This document shows positions 7,392 through 14,355 of a DNA stretch of 18,052 nucleotides, piece by piece. The notes beneath the pieces are model-generated. The model saw only the letters and a program-made list of their open reading frames with translations. It had not been told where the DNA came from and searched no databases. The DNA is taken from the NCBI GenBank assembly GCA_900320815.1, contig ONTY01000048.1, forward strand, positions 1 to 18,052. The letters are read 5' to 3'. Positions within the stretch are counted from its first letter, which is position 1, and each line of letters starts with the position of its first letter. The DNA is from an uncultured Pseudomonadota bacterium (GTDB lineage Bacteria > Pseudomonadota > Gammaproteobacteria > Burkholderiales > Burkholderiaceae_C). The position numbers were made by a program, and so were the translations under genes.

Positions 7392-7515
7392 TTCCTGCAT
7401 GGGTATCAATCCATCACCCGCTAACATCCACCGGCGACCAGTCACTATTACAGCGGGTATTCATCCATCCGCCCATGCTGCACAATGCCGGCGCACACAT
7501 GATGAGGAACCAGCC

Positions 7516-7593
7516 ATGCGCGACATTGACCACCAACTGCTTGACGCCGCCCAACTGGGCGACTTGGAACAGGCGCAAGGCGCGCAGGCATAG
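7516..7593 (+). pseudogene. 25-codon ankyrin N-terminal remnant or leader peptide
   Basis: The frame MRDIDHQLLDAAQLGDLEQA ends at a TAG after 25 codons. It resembles the first ankyrin helix pair of the second gene here (MNDLEKQLLKAATQGDAAAV), and GAGGA stands eight bases before its ATG. It therefore looks like the original N-terminus of the first ankyrin gene, separated by a frameshift or small deletion. A translated leader that couples to the next start cannot be excluded. The rest of 7184-7515 holds only the repeats and terminator listed separately. Confidence 0.55.
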
Positions 7594-7601
7594 GCACAGG
7601 C

Positions 7602-8600
7602 ATGCCAAAGCATTTCGGCCCACTGGCACGGGCGGCTTTTCAAGGCAATGTGGACGCCATCCGGCAGCGTCTCGCGCAAAGGCCATATTCCCAAGATAGC
7701 CTGCAAGACGCTTTGCTCTACGCTGCCACTGGCGGCTATTTGGAGATTGTTGAACTGCTGCTGGGTGCTGGCGCCGCCATCAACACTGGCGGCGCAGGGT
7801 GGGATAAACGATATACAGCGCTGATGGCAGCGGCGCGCCACGGATATTTTAATATTGTTCGCCTACTTGTAGCGCGCGGAGCCGCCATTAATTATCTTGA
7901 TGGCTATCGCCTGAATGCACTGGCGTACGCTGCCTGGAGCGGGCACGGGGGCATCGTCAAGTTTTTGCTGGCGCACGGCGCCGATGCCAACGTTATTGGC
8001 AAAGGTACAACGGCACTGGCGTGCGCCGCCGAAAGTGGCCACGTAGAAATTGCACGTATGTTGCTGGCAGCGGGCGCGGACATTCATGCTCGCAAAGGCG
8101 GCGCCACCGCCCTGCTGTGTGCAGCAAAAGAAGGGCGGCTGGCGATGGTGCGTTTTCTCGCCAGCCAGGGAGCAAACCTCAAAGAAACTACTGCCGATGG
8201 GGAAACAGCCCTGCTGCTGGCCGCAAATGGCGGGTATGTGGAAATCTGCCGTTTTCTGCTGCGGGAAGGACTGAATGTCAATGCCGCTGACAAGAATGGT
8301 TTGACACCGCTAATGCTTGCCTGCAATGGGTATGCAACAAAAACCATACGCCTTTTGCTTGACGCAGGTGCAGACACCAACGCCATCAGTCGCCACGGAG
8401 ATACACCACTCACATACGCGGCATATCATGAGGGGTATGACATACTGCGCCTGTTACTGTCCCACGGCGCCCACCGTGGACTGAATAGAGCGATTTCCAT
8501 TGCAAAAGACTTGGACAACGCGCCAGTGCTGGCAATGTTGCAAGCCGCCGCGATGGAAAATCAGAAAACAGGGAATGTGCATGGAACTTCCCGCATTTGA
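7602..8600 (+). CDS. Ankyrin-repeat protein 1
   Basis: The 332-residue product consists almost entirely of about eight ankyrin repeats of roughly 33 residues. Typical units are TALMAAARHGYFNIVRLLVA, TALACAAESGHVEIARMLLA and TPLMLACNGYATKTIRLLLD, each followed by a GAxxN hairpin. No signal peptide, membrane segment or enzymatic domain is visible, so it is probably a cytoplasmic protein-binding scaffold with unknown partner. The ATG at 7602 has no good ribosome-binding site, and the 25-codon remnant just upstream is in another frame, so the gene may have lost its natural start. It is followed after 45 bases by a paralogous ankyrin gene in the same orientation, probably one transcript. Confidence 0.85.
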   Translation: MPKHFGPLARAAFQGNVDAIRQRLAQRPYSQDSLQDALLYAATGGYLEIVELLLGAGAAINTGGAGWDKRYTALMAAARHGYFNIVRLLVARGAAINYLDGYRLNALAYAAWSGHGGIVKFLLAHGADANVIGKGTTALACAAESGHVEIARMLLAAGADIHARKGGATALLCAAKEGRLAMVRFLASQGANLKETTADGETALLLAANGGYVEICRFLLREGLNVNAADKNGLTPLMLACNGYATKTIRLLLDAGADTNAISRHGDTPLTYAAYHEGYDILRLLLSHGAHRGLNRAISIAKDLDNAPVLAMLQAAAMENQKTGNVHGTSRI

Positions 8601-8645
8601 TGCCGCGCGGCGCACACACTGCCATGCCAGAAAAGGACATCCGCC

Positions 8646-10106
8646 ATGAATGACCTGGAAAAACAACTGCTCAAAGCGGCCACCCAAGGCGATGCCGCCG
8701 CCGTGCGCGCACTGCTGGCGCAAGGCGTCAATCCAAACGCCGGGGAATATGCCAGCGCCGAACATGACAAAAATGCTGGATACAACTTTTGCACCCCCCT
8801 GATGAGCGCCACCTGGGAAGGGCATATCGATGTGGTGCGCCTGTTGCTGGAGGCCGGCGCCGACCCCAACCTTGCCGACGAATCAGGCTGGACGGCGCTC
8901 ATGGGCGCCGCTGACGGCGGCCACACCGCCATCATTCGCCTGCTCCTTGCGCGCGGCGCCAATATCGACGCCGTGGAACAGGACTTTGGCACCGCGCTCA
9001 CACTCGCTGCCGAAGCTGACTGCCAAAATGCCGCCAACGCCCTTATTGAAGCCGGCGCCAATATCCACATTCCCGGCTCCCACGGTCACACCCCCCTTAT
9101 GTTTGCCACGCACGGATGCATCAGCACCATGCGCCTGCTGCTGGACAGGGGCGCCGATATTGAAGCTGCCAATAACCACGGCTCTACGGCGCTCGCATGT
9201 GCCGCTGTGGAAGGAAAAATGCAGGCCGCCCGCCTCCTGCTTGAAAAAGGCGCCAATCCCAACGCCGCTGAAAATGACGGCGGCACCCCACTCACCAACG
9301 CCGCCGGTTATGGACATGCCGATATGGTGCGCCTGTTGCTGGAGGCCGGCGCCAATATCAACGCTGCCGATGAAAATGGCTACACCGCTCTCATGCAGAT
9401 TGCCCGCTGCGAATGCGAAGAAGAGCACAAGCAGGACGATGAAAACCGGCTGCGCGCCATGCAAGTTCTGCTGGAAAAAGGTGCTGATATTGAAGCACGC
9501 GAATGGCGCGGCTACACCGCACTCATGTTTGCCGCAGAAAGCGGCAATATTGGCGCGCTGCGCCTGCTGCTGGATGCAGGCGCCAGCGTCAATGCCGCAG
9601 ACGACAATGGAAAAACGGCGCTGATGCACGCCGCAGACGGATATGGTGAAAATACCGCCGCCGCCATTCCCCTGCTGCTGCGCGCTGGCGCCAATATCCG
9701 CGCTGCCGATACCTCCGGACGCACAGCCCTCACCCACGCCGCCGGCAGTGAAAGCGCCGACGCCATCGCCCTCCTGCTAGAGCACGAAGAAAATATCGCC
9801 ACCGCCTGCGACGCCCAGGGACGCAGCCCACTCAAAATCGCCCTGCGCCACGACCGCAGCAATATCCTCAAAGTTTTTCTTGATAAAGGGCTGGACGCCA
9901 ATACGCGAGACGCCAGCGGCACCCCGCTGCTTGCCATCGCCGCCCGTGAAGGCGCCGTAGACTGCCTGCGCCTGCTGCTGGCGCATGGCGCGCAACTGGA
10001 CGCCACCGATGCCCACGGCCGGGCCGCCCTGGAGCACGCCGAGGAATATGGGCGCGATGCCACCGCCGACATTCTGCGCCGCGCCACCGCCACCAACGGC
10101 TCATAG
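8646..10106 (+). CDS. Ankyrin-repeat protein 2
   Basis: The 486-residue product has about thirteen ankyrin repeats from residue 5 almost to the end, for example TPLMSATWEGHIDVVRLLLE, TALMGAADGGHTAIIRLLLA and TALMFAAESGNIGALRLLLD. One repeat (about residue 245-285) carries an acidic, charged insertion (CECEEEHKQDDENR). No secretion signal or catalytic domain is present. The start is supported by AAAAGGA upstream of the ATG. The leader of this gene (GGCGCACACA ... GGA ... CCGCCATG, 8608-8648) resembles that of the 25-codon remnant at 7490-7518, suggesting the two genes arose by tandem duplication. A 29-bp stretch is identical between repeats at 8833-8861 and 9325-9353. Function is unknown; a binding scaffold is the only safe inference. 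Confidence 0.9.
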   Translation: MNDLEKQLLKAATQGDAAAVRALLAQGVNPNAGEYASAEHDKNAGYNFCTPLMSATWEGHIDVVRLLLEAGADPNLADESGWTALMGAADGGHTAIIRLLLARGANIDAVEQDFGTALTLAAEADCQNAANALIEAGANIHIPGSHGHTPLMFATHGCISTMRLLLDRGADIEAANNHGSTALACAAVEGKMQAARLLLEKGANPNAAENDGGTPLTNAAGYGHADMVRLLLEAGANINAADENGYTALMQIARCECEEEHKQDDENRLRAMQVLLEKGADIEAREWRGYTALMFAAESGNIGALRLLLDAGASVNAADDNGKTALMHAADGYGENTAAAIPLLLRAGANIRAADTSGRTALTHAAGSESADAIALLLEHEENIATACDAQGRSPLKIALRHDRSNILKVFLDKGLDANTRDASGTPLLAIAAREGAVDCLRLLLAHGAQLDATDAHGRAALEHAEEYGRDATADILRRATATNGS

Positions 10107-10123
10107 CGGCCATGAAATCCTCG

Positions 10124-10145
10124 GTGCCTGGCTTTTGTCAGGCAC
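10124..10145 (+). terminator. Stem-loop after the ankyrin genes
   Basis: GTGCCTG-N8-CAGGCAC forms a perfect 7-bp stem 17 bases after the stop of the second ankyrin gene. It has no following U tract, so it is a weak terminator candidate or an RNA-stabilising hairpin. Confidence 0.4.
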
Positions 10146-10164
10146 TGGACAAACGCGCGGACGC

Positions 10165-10178
10165 ACTATCTGAAAGCA
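10165..10178 (+). repeat. Right copy of 14-bp direct repeat (recG 3'-end duplicate)
   Basis: ACTATCTGAAAGCA repeats the last codons of recG (7167-7180) in the same orientation, 59 bases after the ankyrin block, in noncoding sequence. Confidence 0.5.
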
Positions 10179-10226
10179 CACATGCAGCTTTGTTGGCGTT
10201 GGCTATGGATGGCAACCTGCGGCAAA

Positions 10227-10293
10227 ACACAAAAACTCCCCTCACCCTCGCGTGCCGCGAAGCGGCGCGCTGGAGTGTGTAGGGTGTGGGGAG
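10227..10293. repeat. GC-rich hairpin repeat, right copy
   Basis: CTCCCCTCACCCT (10236-10248) pairs with AGGGTGTGGGGAG (10281-10293) with one mismatch. A second hairpin is nested inside (GCGTGCCGC-GAA-GCGGCGCGC, 10250-10270). The 5' part (10227-10252) matches 7296-7323 on the other side of the ankyrin genes. Confidence 0.65.
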
Positions 10294-10310
10294 AGGATAA
10301 GAAATGGTAT

Positions 10311-10347
10311 TCATCCATTACCGGCTTATAAAGCCGGTAATGGATGA
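10311..10347. repeat. Dispersed palindromic element, copy 3; possible bidirectional terminator
   Basis: TCATCCATTACCGGCTT, a three-base loop, then AAGCCGGTAATGGATGA form a perfect 17-bp inverted repeat. It sits between the convergent ankyrin genes and rlpA, 18 bases after the rlpA stop. No strong U tract follows on either strand. It is the longest and best-preserved member of the CCGGCTT family in the window. Confidence 0.75.
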
Positions 10348-10365
10348 TAATTATAAGGGGTATAC

Positions 10366-11112
10366 CTATTTAAAGTCACCAGCGCGCAGTCCTGGCGCGC
10401 CGCGCCCGGCGTCCAGACCAAAGTCCACATTGCCGGGCGGCGCAGGCGGCGGCAGCTCCTCGCCGCCGCCAGAGAGTTTGTGCAGCACCACCGCTTCGTG
10501 CCCGCGCGCTTTCAGACCGATGGCCGTGGCCGCTGCGCTGCTCAGGTCAATGATGCGCCCCTTCACATAGGGGCCGCGGTCGTTGATGCGCACCACCACT
10601 TCGCGCCCGGTGCGCGGCACGCGCACGCGCACGCGCGTGCCAAAGGGCAGGGTTTTGTGTGCGGCGGTCATCGCCTCTTGGTTGAAGCGTTCGCCATTGG
10701 CCGTCAGGCGCCCGTGAAAGCCGGGGCCATACCACGAAGCCTCACCGCGTCCCACTTCGGCGCCGCTCTCCAGCCCCAGCGCCGGGCCGCGCGGCGCAGC
10801 CAGCCGCGCTTCGCCATACCCCACGGCCAGCAGGTTGGCCACGGGCAGCAGGGCTGCGCCGGGCTGCGCGCCGCTGAGCCAATCGCTGATGTCATCGTCC
10901 TCCTCCGCCGCCGCCGTAGCAGCAGCGTCTGTCATATCCCAAAACGTGCTGCGCGGCGCAGCCGCCTCAGGGGCAGAGGAAACGGGCGCAGCGGGATTTG
11001 CAGCAAAAGCGGGAGGGAGGGCAGCCTCAGCGGCAGAAGGCGCAGAAGACACGGGCGCCGCAGGCGCGGGCTGCGCGGCGGCTGCAAAGGCAAGCAGCGC
11101 CGCCAAAGACAA
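10366..11112 (-). CDS. rlpA: RlpA-family septal ring lytic transglycosylase
   Basis: The C-terminal half carries the RlpA double-psi beta-barrel: GEASWYGPGFHGRLTANGER, AMTAAHKTLPFGTRVRV, then VVRINDRGPYVKGRIIDLS. RlpA proteins cleave denuded peptidoglycan glycan strands at septa or act as rare lipoproteins. The N-terminal 110 residues are a low-complexity Ala/Pro-rich stretch after a hydrophobic run (SLAALLAFAAAAQPAPA) that looks like a signal peptide. No lipobox cysteine or SPOR domain is visible. The start is doubtful: the frame opens only with a TTG at 11112, without a ribosome-binding site. An ATG at 11128 lies in another frame (MNLPSF...) and would give a more natural signal peptide if one base were lost. 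The gene follows metF by about 30 bases, or 14 from that ATG, so it is probably co-transcribed. Confidence 0.85.
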   Translation of the reverse strand: MSLAALLAFAAAAQPAPAAPVSSAPSAAEAALPPAFAANPAAPVSSAPEAAAPRSTFWDMTDAAATAAAEEDDDISDWLSGAQPGAALLPVANLLAVGYGEARLAAPRGPALGLESGAEVGRGEASWYGPGFHGRLTANGERFNQEAMTAAHKTLPFGTRVRVRVPRTGREVVVRINDRGPYVKGRIIDLSSAAATAIGLKARGHEAVVLHKLSGGGEELPPPAPPGNVDFGLDAGRGAPGLRAGDFK

Positions 11113-11142
11113 AGGAGGGCAGATTCATGGCAGCGTGTTCTG

Positions 11143-11979
11143 TTACAAGCTCTGGCACAGCGCCAGTGTAGGCGCGCTGCGGTTGAGTGTGTAGATATGC
11201 AGCGCAGGCGCGCCGCCATCAATCAGGCGACGGCACAAACTGGTCATGAACTCGTGCCCGAGTGTGCGCACTGATTCAGCGTCGTCGCCATACGCCTCCA
11301 GCCGCAGCCGCAGCCAGCGCGGCACCTCGGCACCGCACGCGTCGGAAAAACGCAGCAGTTGCGGCGCATGGTTGATGGGCATGATGCCCGGCACGATTGG
11401 AATATCCACGCCGCGCCGCTGCAATTCGTCCACCAGACGAAAATAGGCATCGGCATTGAAAAAATACTGCGTAATCGCACTGTTGGCGCCCGCCGCCGCC
11501 TTGCTGGCAAAGGCGTCCAAATCGGCCCACGGCGTGCGCGCCTGCGGGTGCATTTCCGGGTAGGCCGCCACGTCAATATGAAAATAATTGCCCGTTTCCT
11601 CGCGGATAAAGCGTACCAGGTCGCGCGCATAATAAAAATCGCTGTCGCCATCAGACGGCCCGTAGCCGCTGGGCCAGTCGCCGCGCAGTGCCACAATGCG
11701 ACGCACACCTGCGGCCTGAAACTCTTTCAGGTGGCGGCGAATATCTCCCTTGGCTTGTCCGATGCACGACAGATGCGGCGCCGCAGGCACGCCCTCTTTC
11801 AAAATGGCACGCACCGTATTCAGTGTGCCCTGCTGCGTGGAGCCGCCGGCACCAAAGGTGACGGAACAAAACTCCGGCTGCAGGGCATAGAGCTTTTGCC
11901 GCTCGGCGGCCAGATTTTCAATGCCCGCCAGCGTGCGCGGCGGGAAAAACTCCAGACTTACTGGAACATTCAAAGCCAT
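11143..11979 (-). CDS. metF: 5,10-methylenetetrahydrofolate reductase
   Basis: MetF reduces methylene-THF to methyl-THF with FAD and NADH, supplying the methyl group for methionine synthesis. The 278-residue product shows the family's TIM-barrel motifs in order: VSLEFFPPRT with the active-site glutamate, CSVTFGAGGSTQ, HLSCIG, RRIVALRGD, FHIDVAAYPEMHP, ITQYFFNADAYFRL and IVPGIMPI. AAGG stands about eight bases before the ATG. It lies nine bases downstream of tlyA in an operon led by ahcY, which fits a joint role in the activated methyl cycle. Length and motifs indicate an intact enzyme. Confidence 0.96.
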   Translation of the reverse strand: MALNVPVSLEFFPPRTLAGIENLAAERQKLYALQPEFCSVTFGAGGSTQQGTLNTVRAILKEGVPAAPHLSCIGQAKGDIRRHLKEFQAAGVRRIVALRGDWPSGYGPSDGDSDFYYARDLVRFIREETGNYFHIDVAAYPEMHPQARTPWADLDAFASKAAAGANSAITQYFFNADAYFRLVDELQRRGVDIPIVPGIMPINHAPQLLRFSDACGAEVPRWLRLRLEAYGDDAESVRTLGHEFMTSLCRRLIDGGAPALHIYTLNRSAPTLALCQSL

Positions 11980-11988
11980 GTTCTTGCC

Positions 11989-12729
11989 TTATTTTTGTGC
12001 ATGAATGAAAAACTCGCGGTTGCCATCGCCTCCGCAAATGGGGCTGGGCAACCAGTGTACAATGCGCCAGCCCTGTGCGGTGCAGGCCGATTCAATTTTC
12101 TGCCGCACCTTGTCGTACAAAGCTGCGGCGCGCACTACGCCGCCCTTGCCAATTTCATGCGGCTGCAATTCAAACTGGGGTTTGACGAGCATCAGAATAT
12201 GCCCGCCGTCCGCCAGCAAGGAAACAAGCGCCGGCAAAATTAACGTGAGCGAGATAAACGACACATCGCCCACAATCACATCAAATGCCGCGCCACCAGG
12301 AATATCAGCGTTCAAATACCGCGCATTCACGCCTTCAATGCAGCGCACGCGCGCATCATTCGCCAAACTTGGGTGCAGTTGCCCGTGCCCCACGTCCACA
12401 CCCGTCACATGCGCCGCGCCGCGCTGCAGCAGGCAGTGCGTAAAGCCGCCTGTGGATTGCCCCACGTCCAGGCAGCGCCGCCCGCGCACGTCCAGCCCCG
12501 TGGCACGCAGCGCGCCTTCCAGCTTCAGGCCGCCGCGCGAGACGTAGCGCGTCTCGGCATCGCTGGCGAGTTGCAATTCGGCTTGCGAGGGAATATCGGC
12601 GCCATTTTTGTGCGCCGCCTGCCATTCGCCATTTTGCAGGCGCCAGCGCAGCCCGGCTTTTATCAGCCGCTGCGCCTGGCTGCGGCTGGCCGCCAGACCG
12701 CGCTGCACCAGAAGCTGGTCGGCGCGCAT
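11989..12729 (-). CDS. tlyA: TlyA-family RNA 2'-O-methyltransferase
   Basis: The 246-residue protein starts with an S4 RNA-binding domain (MRADQLLVQRGLAASRSQAQRLIKAG, residues 1-60). After RYVSRGGLKLEGAL comes an FtsJ-like Rossmann methylase with SAM motif CLDVGQSTGGFTHCLLQRGA, VDVGHGQLHP, VGDVSFISLT and MLVKPQFEL. TlyA enzymes methylate cytidine 2'-hydroxyls in 16S/23S rRNA; in Burkholderiales a TlyA gene commonly stands between ahcY and metF. It begins 22 bases after ahcY and ends nine bases before metF, so it should be co-transcribed. As a SAM user it generates SAH, the ligand of the operon's riboswitch. The older hemolysin name is not supported by anything seen here. Confidence 0.93.
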   Translation of the reverse strand: MRADQLLVQRGLAASRSQAQRLIKAGLRWRLQNGEWQAAHKNGADIPSQAELQLASDAETRYVSRGGLKLEGALRATGLDVRGRRCLDVGQSTGGFTHCLLQRGAAHVTGVDVGHGQLHPSLANDARVRCIEGVNARYLNADIPGGAAFDVIVGDVSFISLTLILPALVSLLADGGHILMLVKPQFELQPHEIGKGGVVRAAALYDKVRQKIESACTAQGWRIVHWLPSPICGGDGNREFFIHAQK

Positions 12730-12751
12730 AGCGTTTTGTGCTCCGCTTTTC

Positions 12752-14167
12752 TCAATAGCGGTACGTTTCCGGCTTGTACGGCCCTTCTTTGTTCACGCCA
12801 ATATAGGCGGCCTGCACATCCGTCAATTGCGTCAGTGGCACGCCCAGTTTTGAAAGCTGCAGCCGCGCCACTTTCTCATCCAGCAGTTTGGGCAGCACAT
12901 ACACTTTCCCCGCTTCATACGCATCCGGGCGCGTGAACAGCTCAATTTGCGCCATCGTCTGATTGGCAAAGCTGCTGCTCATCACATAGCTGGGGTGCCC
13001 GGTGGCGCAGCCCAGATTCACCAGGCGACCACGCGCCAGAAGAATAATGCGCTTGCCATCCGCAAAAATCACGTGGTCCACTTGCGGCTTGATGGCTTCC
13101 CACTGGCATTTTTCTTCCAGCGACGCCACGTCAATCTCGCTGTCAAAATGGCCGATATTGCAGACAATGGCCTGGTCTTTCATCGCCGCCATGTGCGCGT
13201 AGGTAATCACGTCGCGGTTGCCGGTGCAGGTCACAAACATATCCGCCAGCGGCGCTGCCTGTTCCATTGTCACCACGCGGTAGCCTTCCATTGCCGCCTG
13301 CAGCGCGCAAATGGGGTCAATTTCCGTCACCCACACCTGCGCGGCCAGCGCGCGCAGCGCCTGCGCGCAGCCCTTGCCCACGTCGCCATAGCCGCACACC
13401 ACGGCGATTTTTCCGGCCACCATCACATCGGTGGCGCGTTTAATACCGTCCACCAGCGATTCACGGCAGCCATACAGATTGTCAAACTTGCTTTTGGTGA
13501 CGCTGTCATTGACATTGATGGCGCGGTAGCGCAGCGTGCCGTTGGCGGAGCGTTCATTGAGGCGGTGCACGCCCGTCGTTGTTTCTTCCGTGATACCGAT
13601 AATCTGCGCGCCGTGGCGCGTGTACCACTGCGCGTCTTTGTCCAGATGCGCGCGAATGGCAGCAAACAGCACTTTTTCTTCTTCGCACGTCGGGTTGGCA
13701 AGTACGGAAATGTCTTTTTCCGCGTCCTTCCCCAGGTGAATGAGCAGCGTGGCGTCGCCACCGTCGTCCAGAATCATGTTCGGCCCTTCGCTGCCGAACT
13801 CAAAAATGCGGTGCGTATATTCCCAGTAATCTGCCAGCGATTCGCCCTTGACGGCAAATACCGGCACGCCGTCCGCCGCAATGGCCGCTGCCGCGTGGTC
13901 TTGCGTGCTGTAAATGTTGCACGACGCCCAGCGCACCTCGGCACCCAGTGCCAGCAGCGTTTCAATGAGCACGGCGGTTTGAATCGTCATATGCAGGCTG
14001 CCAGCGATGCGCGCACCTTTGAGCGGTTTTTGCGCGGCAAACTCCTGGCGGATGGCCATGAGCGCGGGCATTTCCGTTTCGGCAATGGCGATTTCGCGCC
14101 GGCCAAAATCGGCCAGACCAATATCGGCGACAACTGCTTCGGGGGAAGGGGTGCGGGATGCAGACAT
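12752..14167 (-). CDS. ahcY: Adenosylhomocysteinase (SAH hydrolase)
   Basis: AhcY splits S-adenosylhomocysteine into adenosine and homocysteine, removing the product inhibitor of methylases. The 471-residue sequence contains the substrate region [44 protein letters not shown], the NAD-binding motif [46 protein letters not shown] and the C-terminal KPETYRY with the conserved lysine and tyrosine. GGAG lies nine bases before the ATG. The insertion typical of proteobacterial enzymes ([17 protein letters not shown]) is present, and nothing looks damaged. It is the first gene after a SAH riboswitch and heads the tlyA-metF-rlpA operon. Confidence 0.98.
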   Translation of the reverse strand: MSASRTPSPEAVVADIGLADFGRREIAIAETEMPALMAIRQEFAAQKPLKGARIAGSLHMTIQTAVLIETLLALGAEVRWASCNIYSTQDHAAAAIAADGVPVFAVKGESLADYWEYTHRIFEFGSEGPNMILDDGGDATLLIHLGKDAEKDISVLANPTCEEEKVLFAAIRAHLDKDAQWYTRHGAQIIGITEETTTGVHRLNERSANGTLRYRAINVNDSVTKSKFDNLYGCRESLVDGIKRATDVMVAGKIAVVCGYGDVGKGCAQALRALAAQVWVTEIDPICALQAAMEGYRVVTMEQAAPLADMFVTCTGNRDVITYAHMAAMKDQAIVCNIGHFDSEIDVASLEEKCQWEAIKPQVDHVIFADGKRIILLARGRLVNLGCATGHPSYVMSSSFANQTMAQIELFTRPDAYEAGKVYVLPKLLDEKVARLQLSKLGVPLTQLTDVQAAYIGVNKEGPYKPETYRY

Positions 14168-14240
14168 ACTCGTTTCTCCAAAAGAAGCTGCTGCGCGCCC
14201 GGCACAAAAAAAGCAACGCGCGCATCAGCAGCAGGGCAGA

Positions 14241-14323
14241 TGAGCGTCGTTGCAAAGACAAAGGAAATATGCCGCCAAGCCTCGCGCCTGCTTGATTTTG
14301 CTGGCGCTGCAACGCTCCTTGGG
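14241..14323 (-). ncRNA. SAH riboswitch (ahcY-leader type)
   Basis: The minus strand upstream of ahcY reads CCCAAGGAGCGTTGCAGC, then CAGGC and GAGGCTTGG, then TTTGCAACGACGCTCA. This is the arrangement of the SAH-responsive ahcY leader (RF01057 family). CCAAG pairs with CTTGG (P1), and GAGCGTTGC pairs with GCAACGACGCTC, which completes the pseudoknot-like fold. It ends about 73 bases before the ahcY ATG. A TTTTTTT run at 14206-14212 and complementary GCTGCT...AGCAGC arms lie between it and the ribosome-binding site and could form the expression platform. In this class, SAH binding is known to raise ahcY expression. Confidence 0.9.
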
Positions 14324-14335
14324 CGGCGGGCGCGC

Positions 14336-14341
14336 ATTCTA
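14336..14341 (-). promoter_or_regulatory. Candidate -10 box for the ahcY operon
   Basis: TAGAAT on the minus strand (five of six bases of the -10 consensus) ends 13 bases before the riboswitch, the right distance for transcription to begin just ahead of its P1 stem. No good -35 hexamer is visible at 16-18 bases; the position it should occupy falls inside the first codons of mutL. Confidence 0.4.
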
Positions 14342-14355
14342 GTGGTGCGCGCACA

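Noticed and set aside
7114..7593. 159-codon frame overlapping the recG end and the ankyrin remnant
   Set aside because: Most of it runs through recG in another frame and through terminator and repeat DNA; only the last 25 codons look like real coding sequence.
11989..12729. Hemolysin reading of TlyA
   Set aside because: The S4 plus FtsJ domain layout and methyl-cycle operon context fit an rRNA methylase; nothing in the sequence suggests pore formation.
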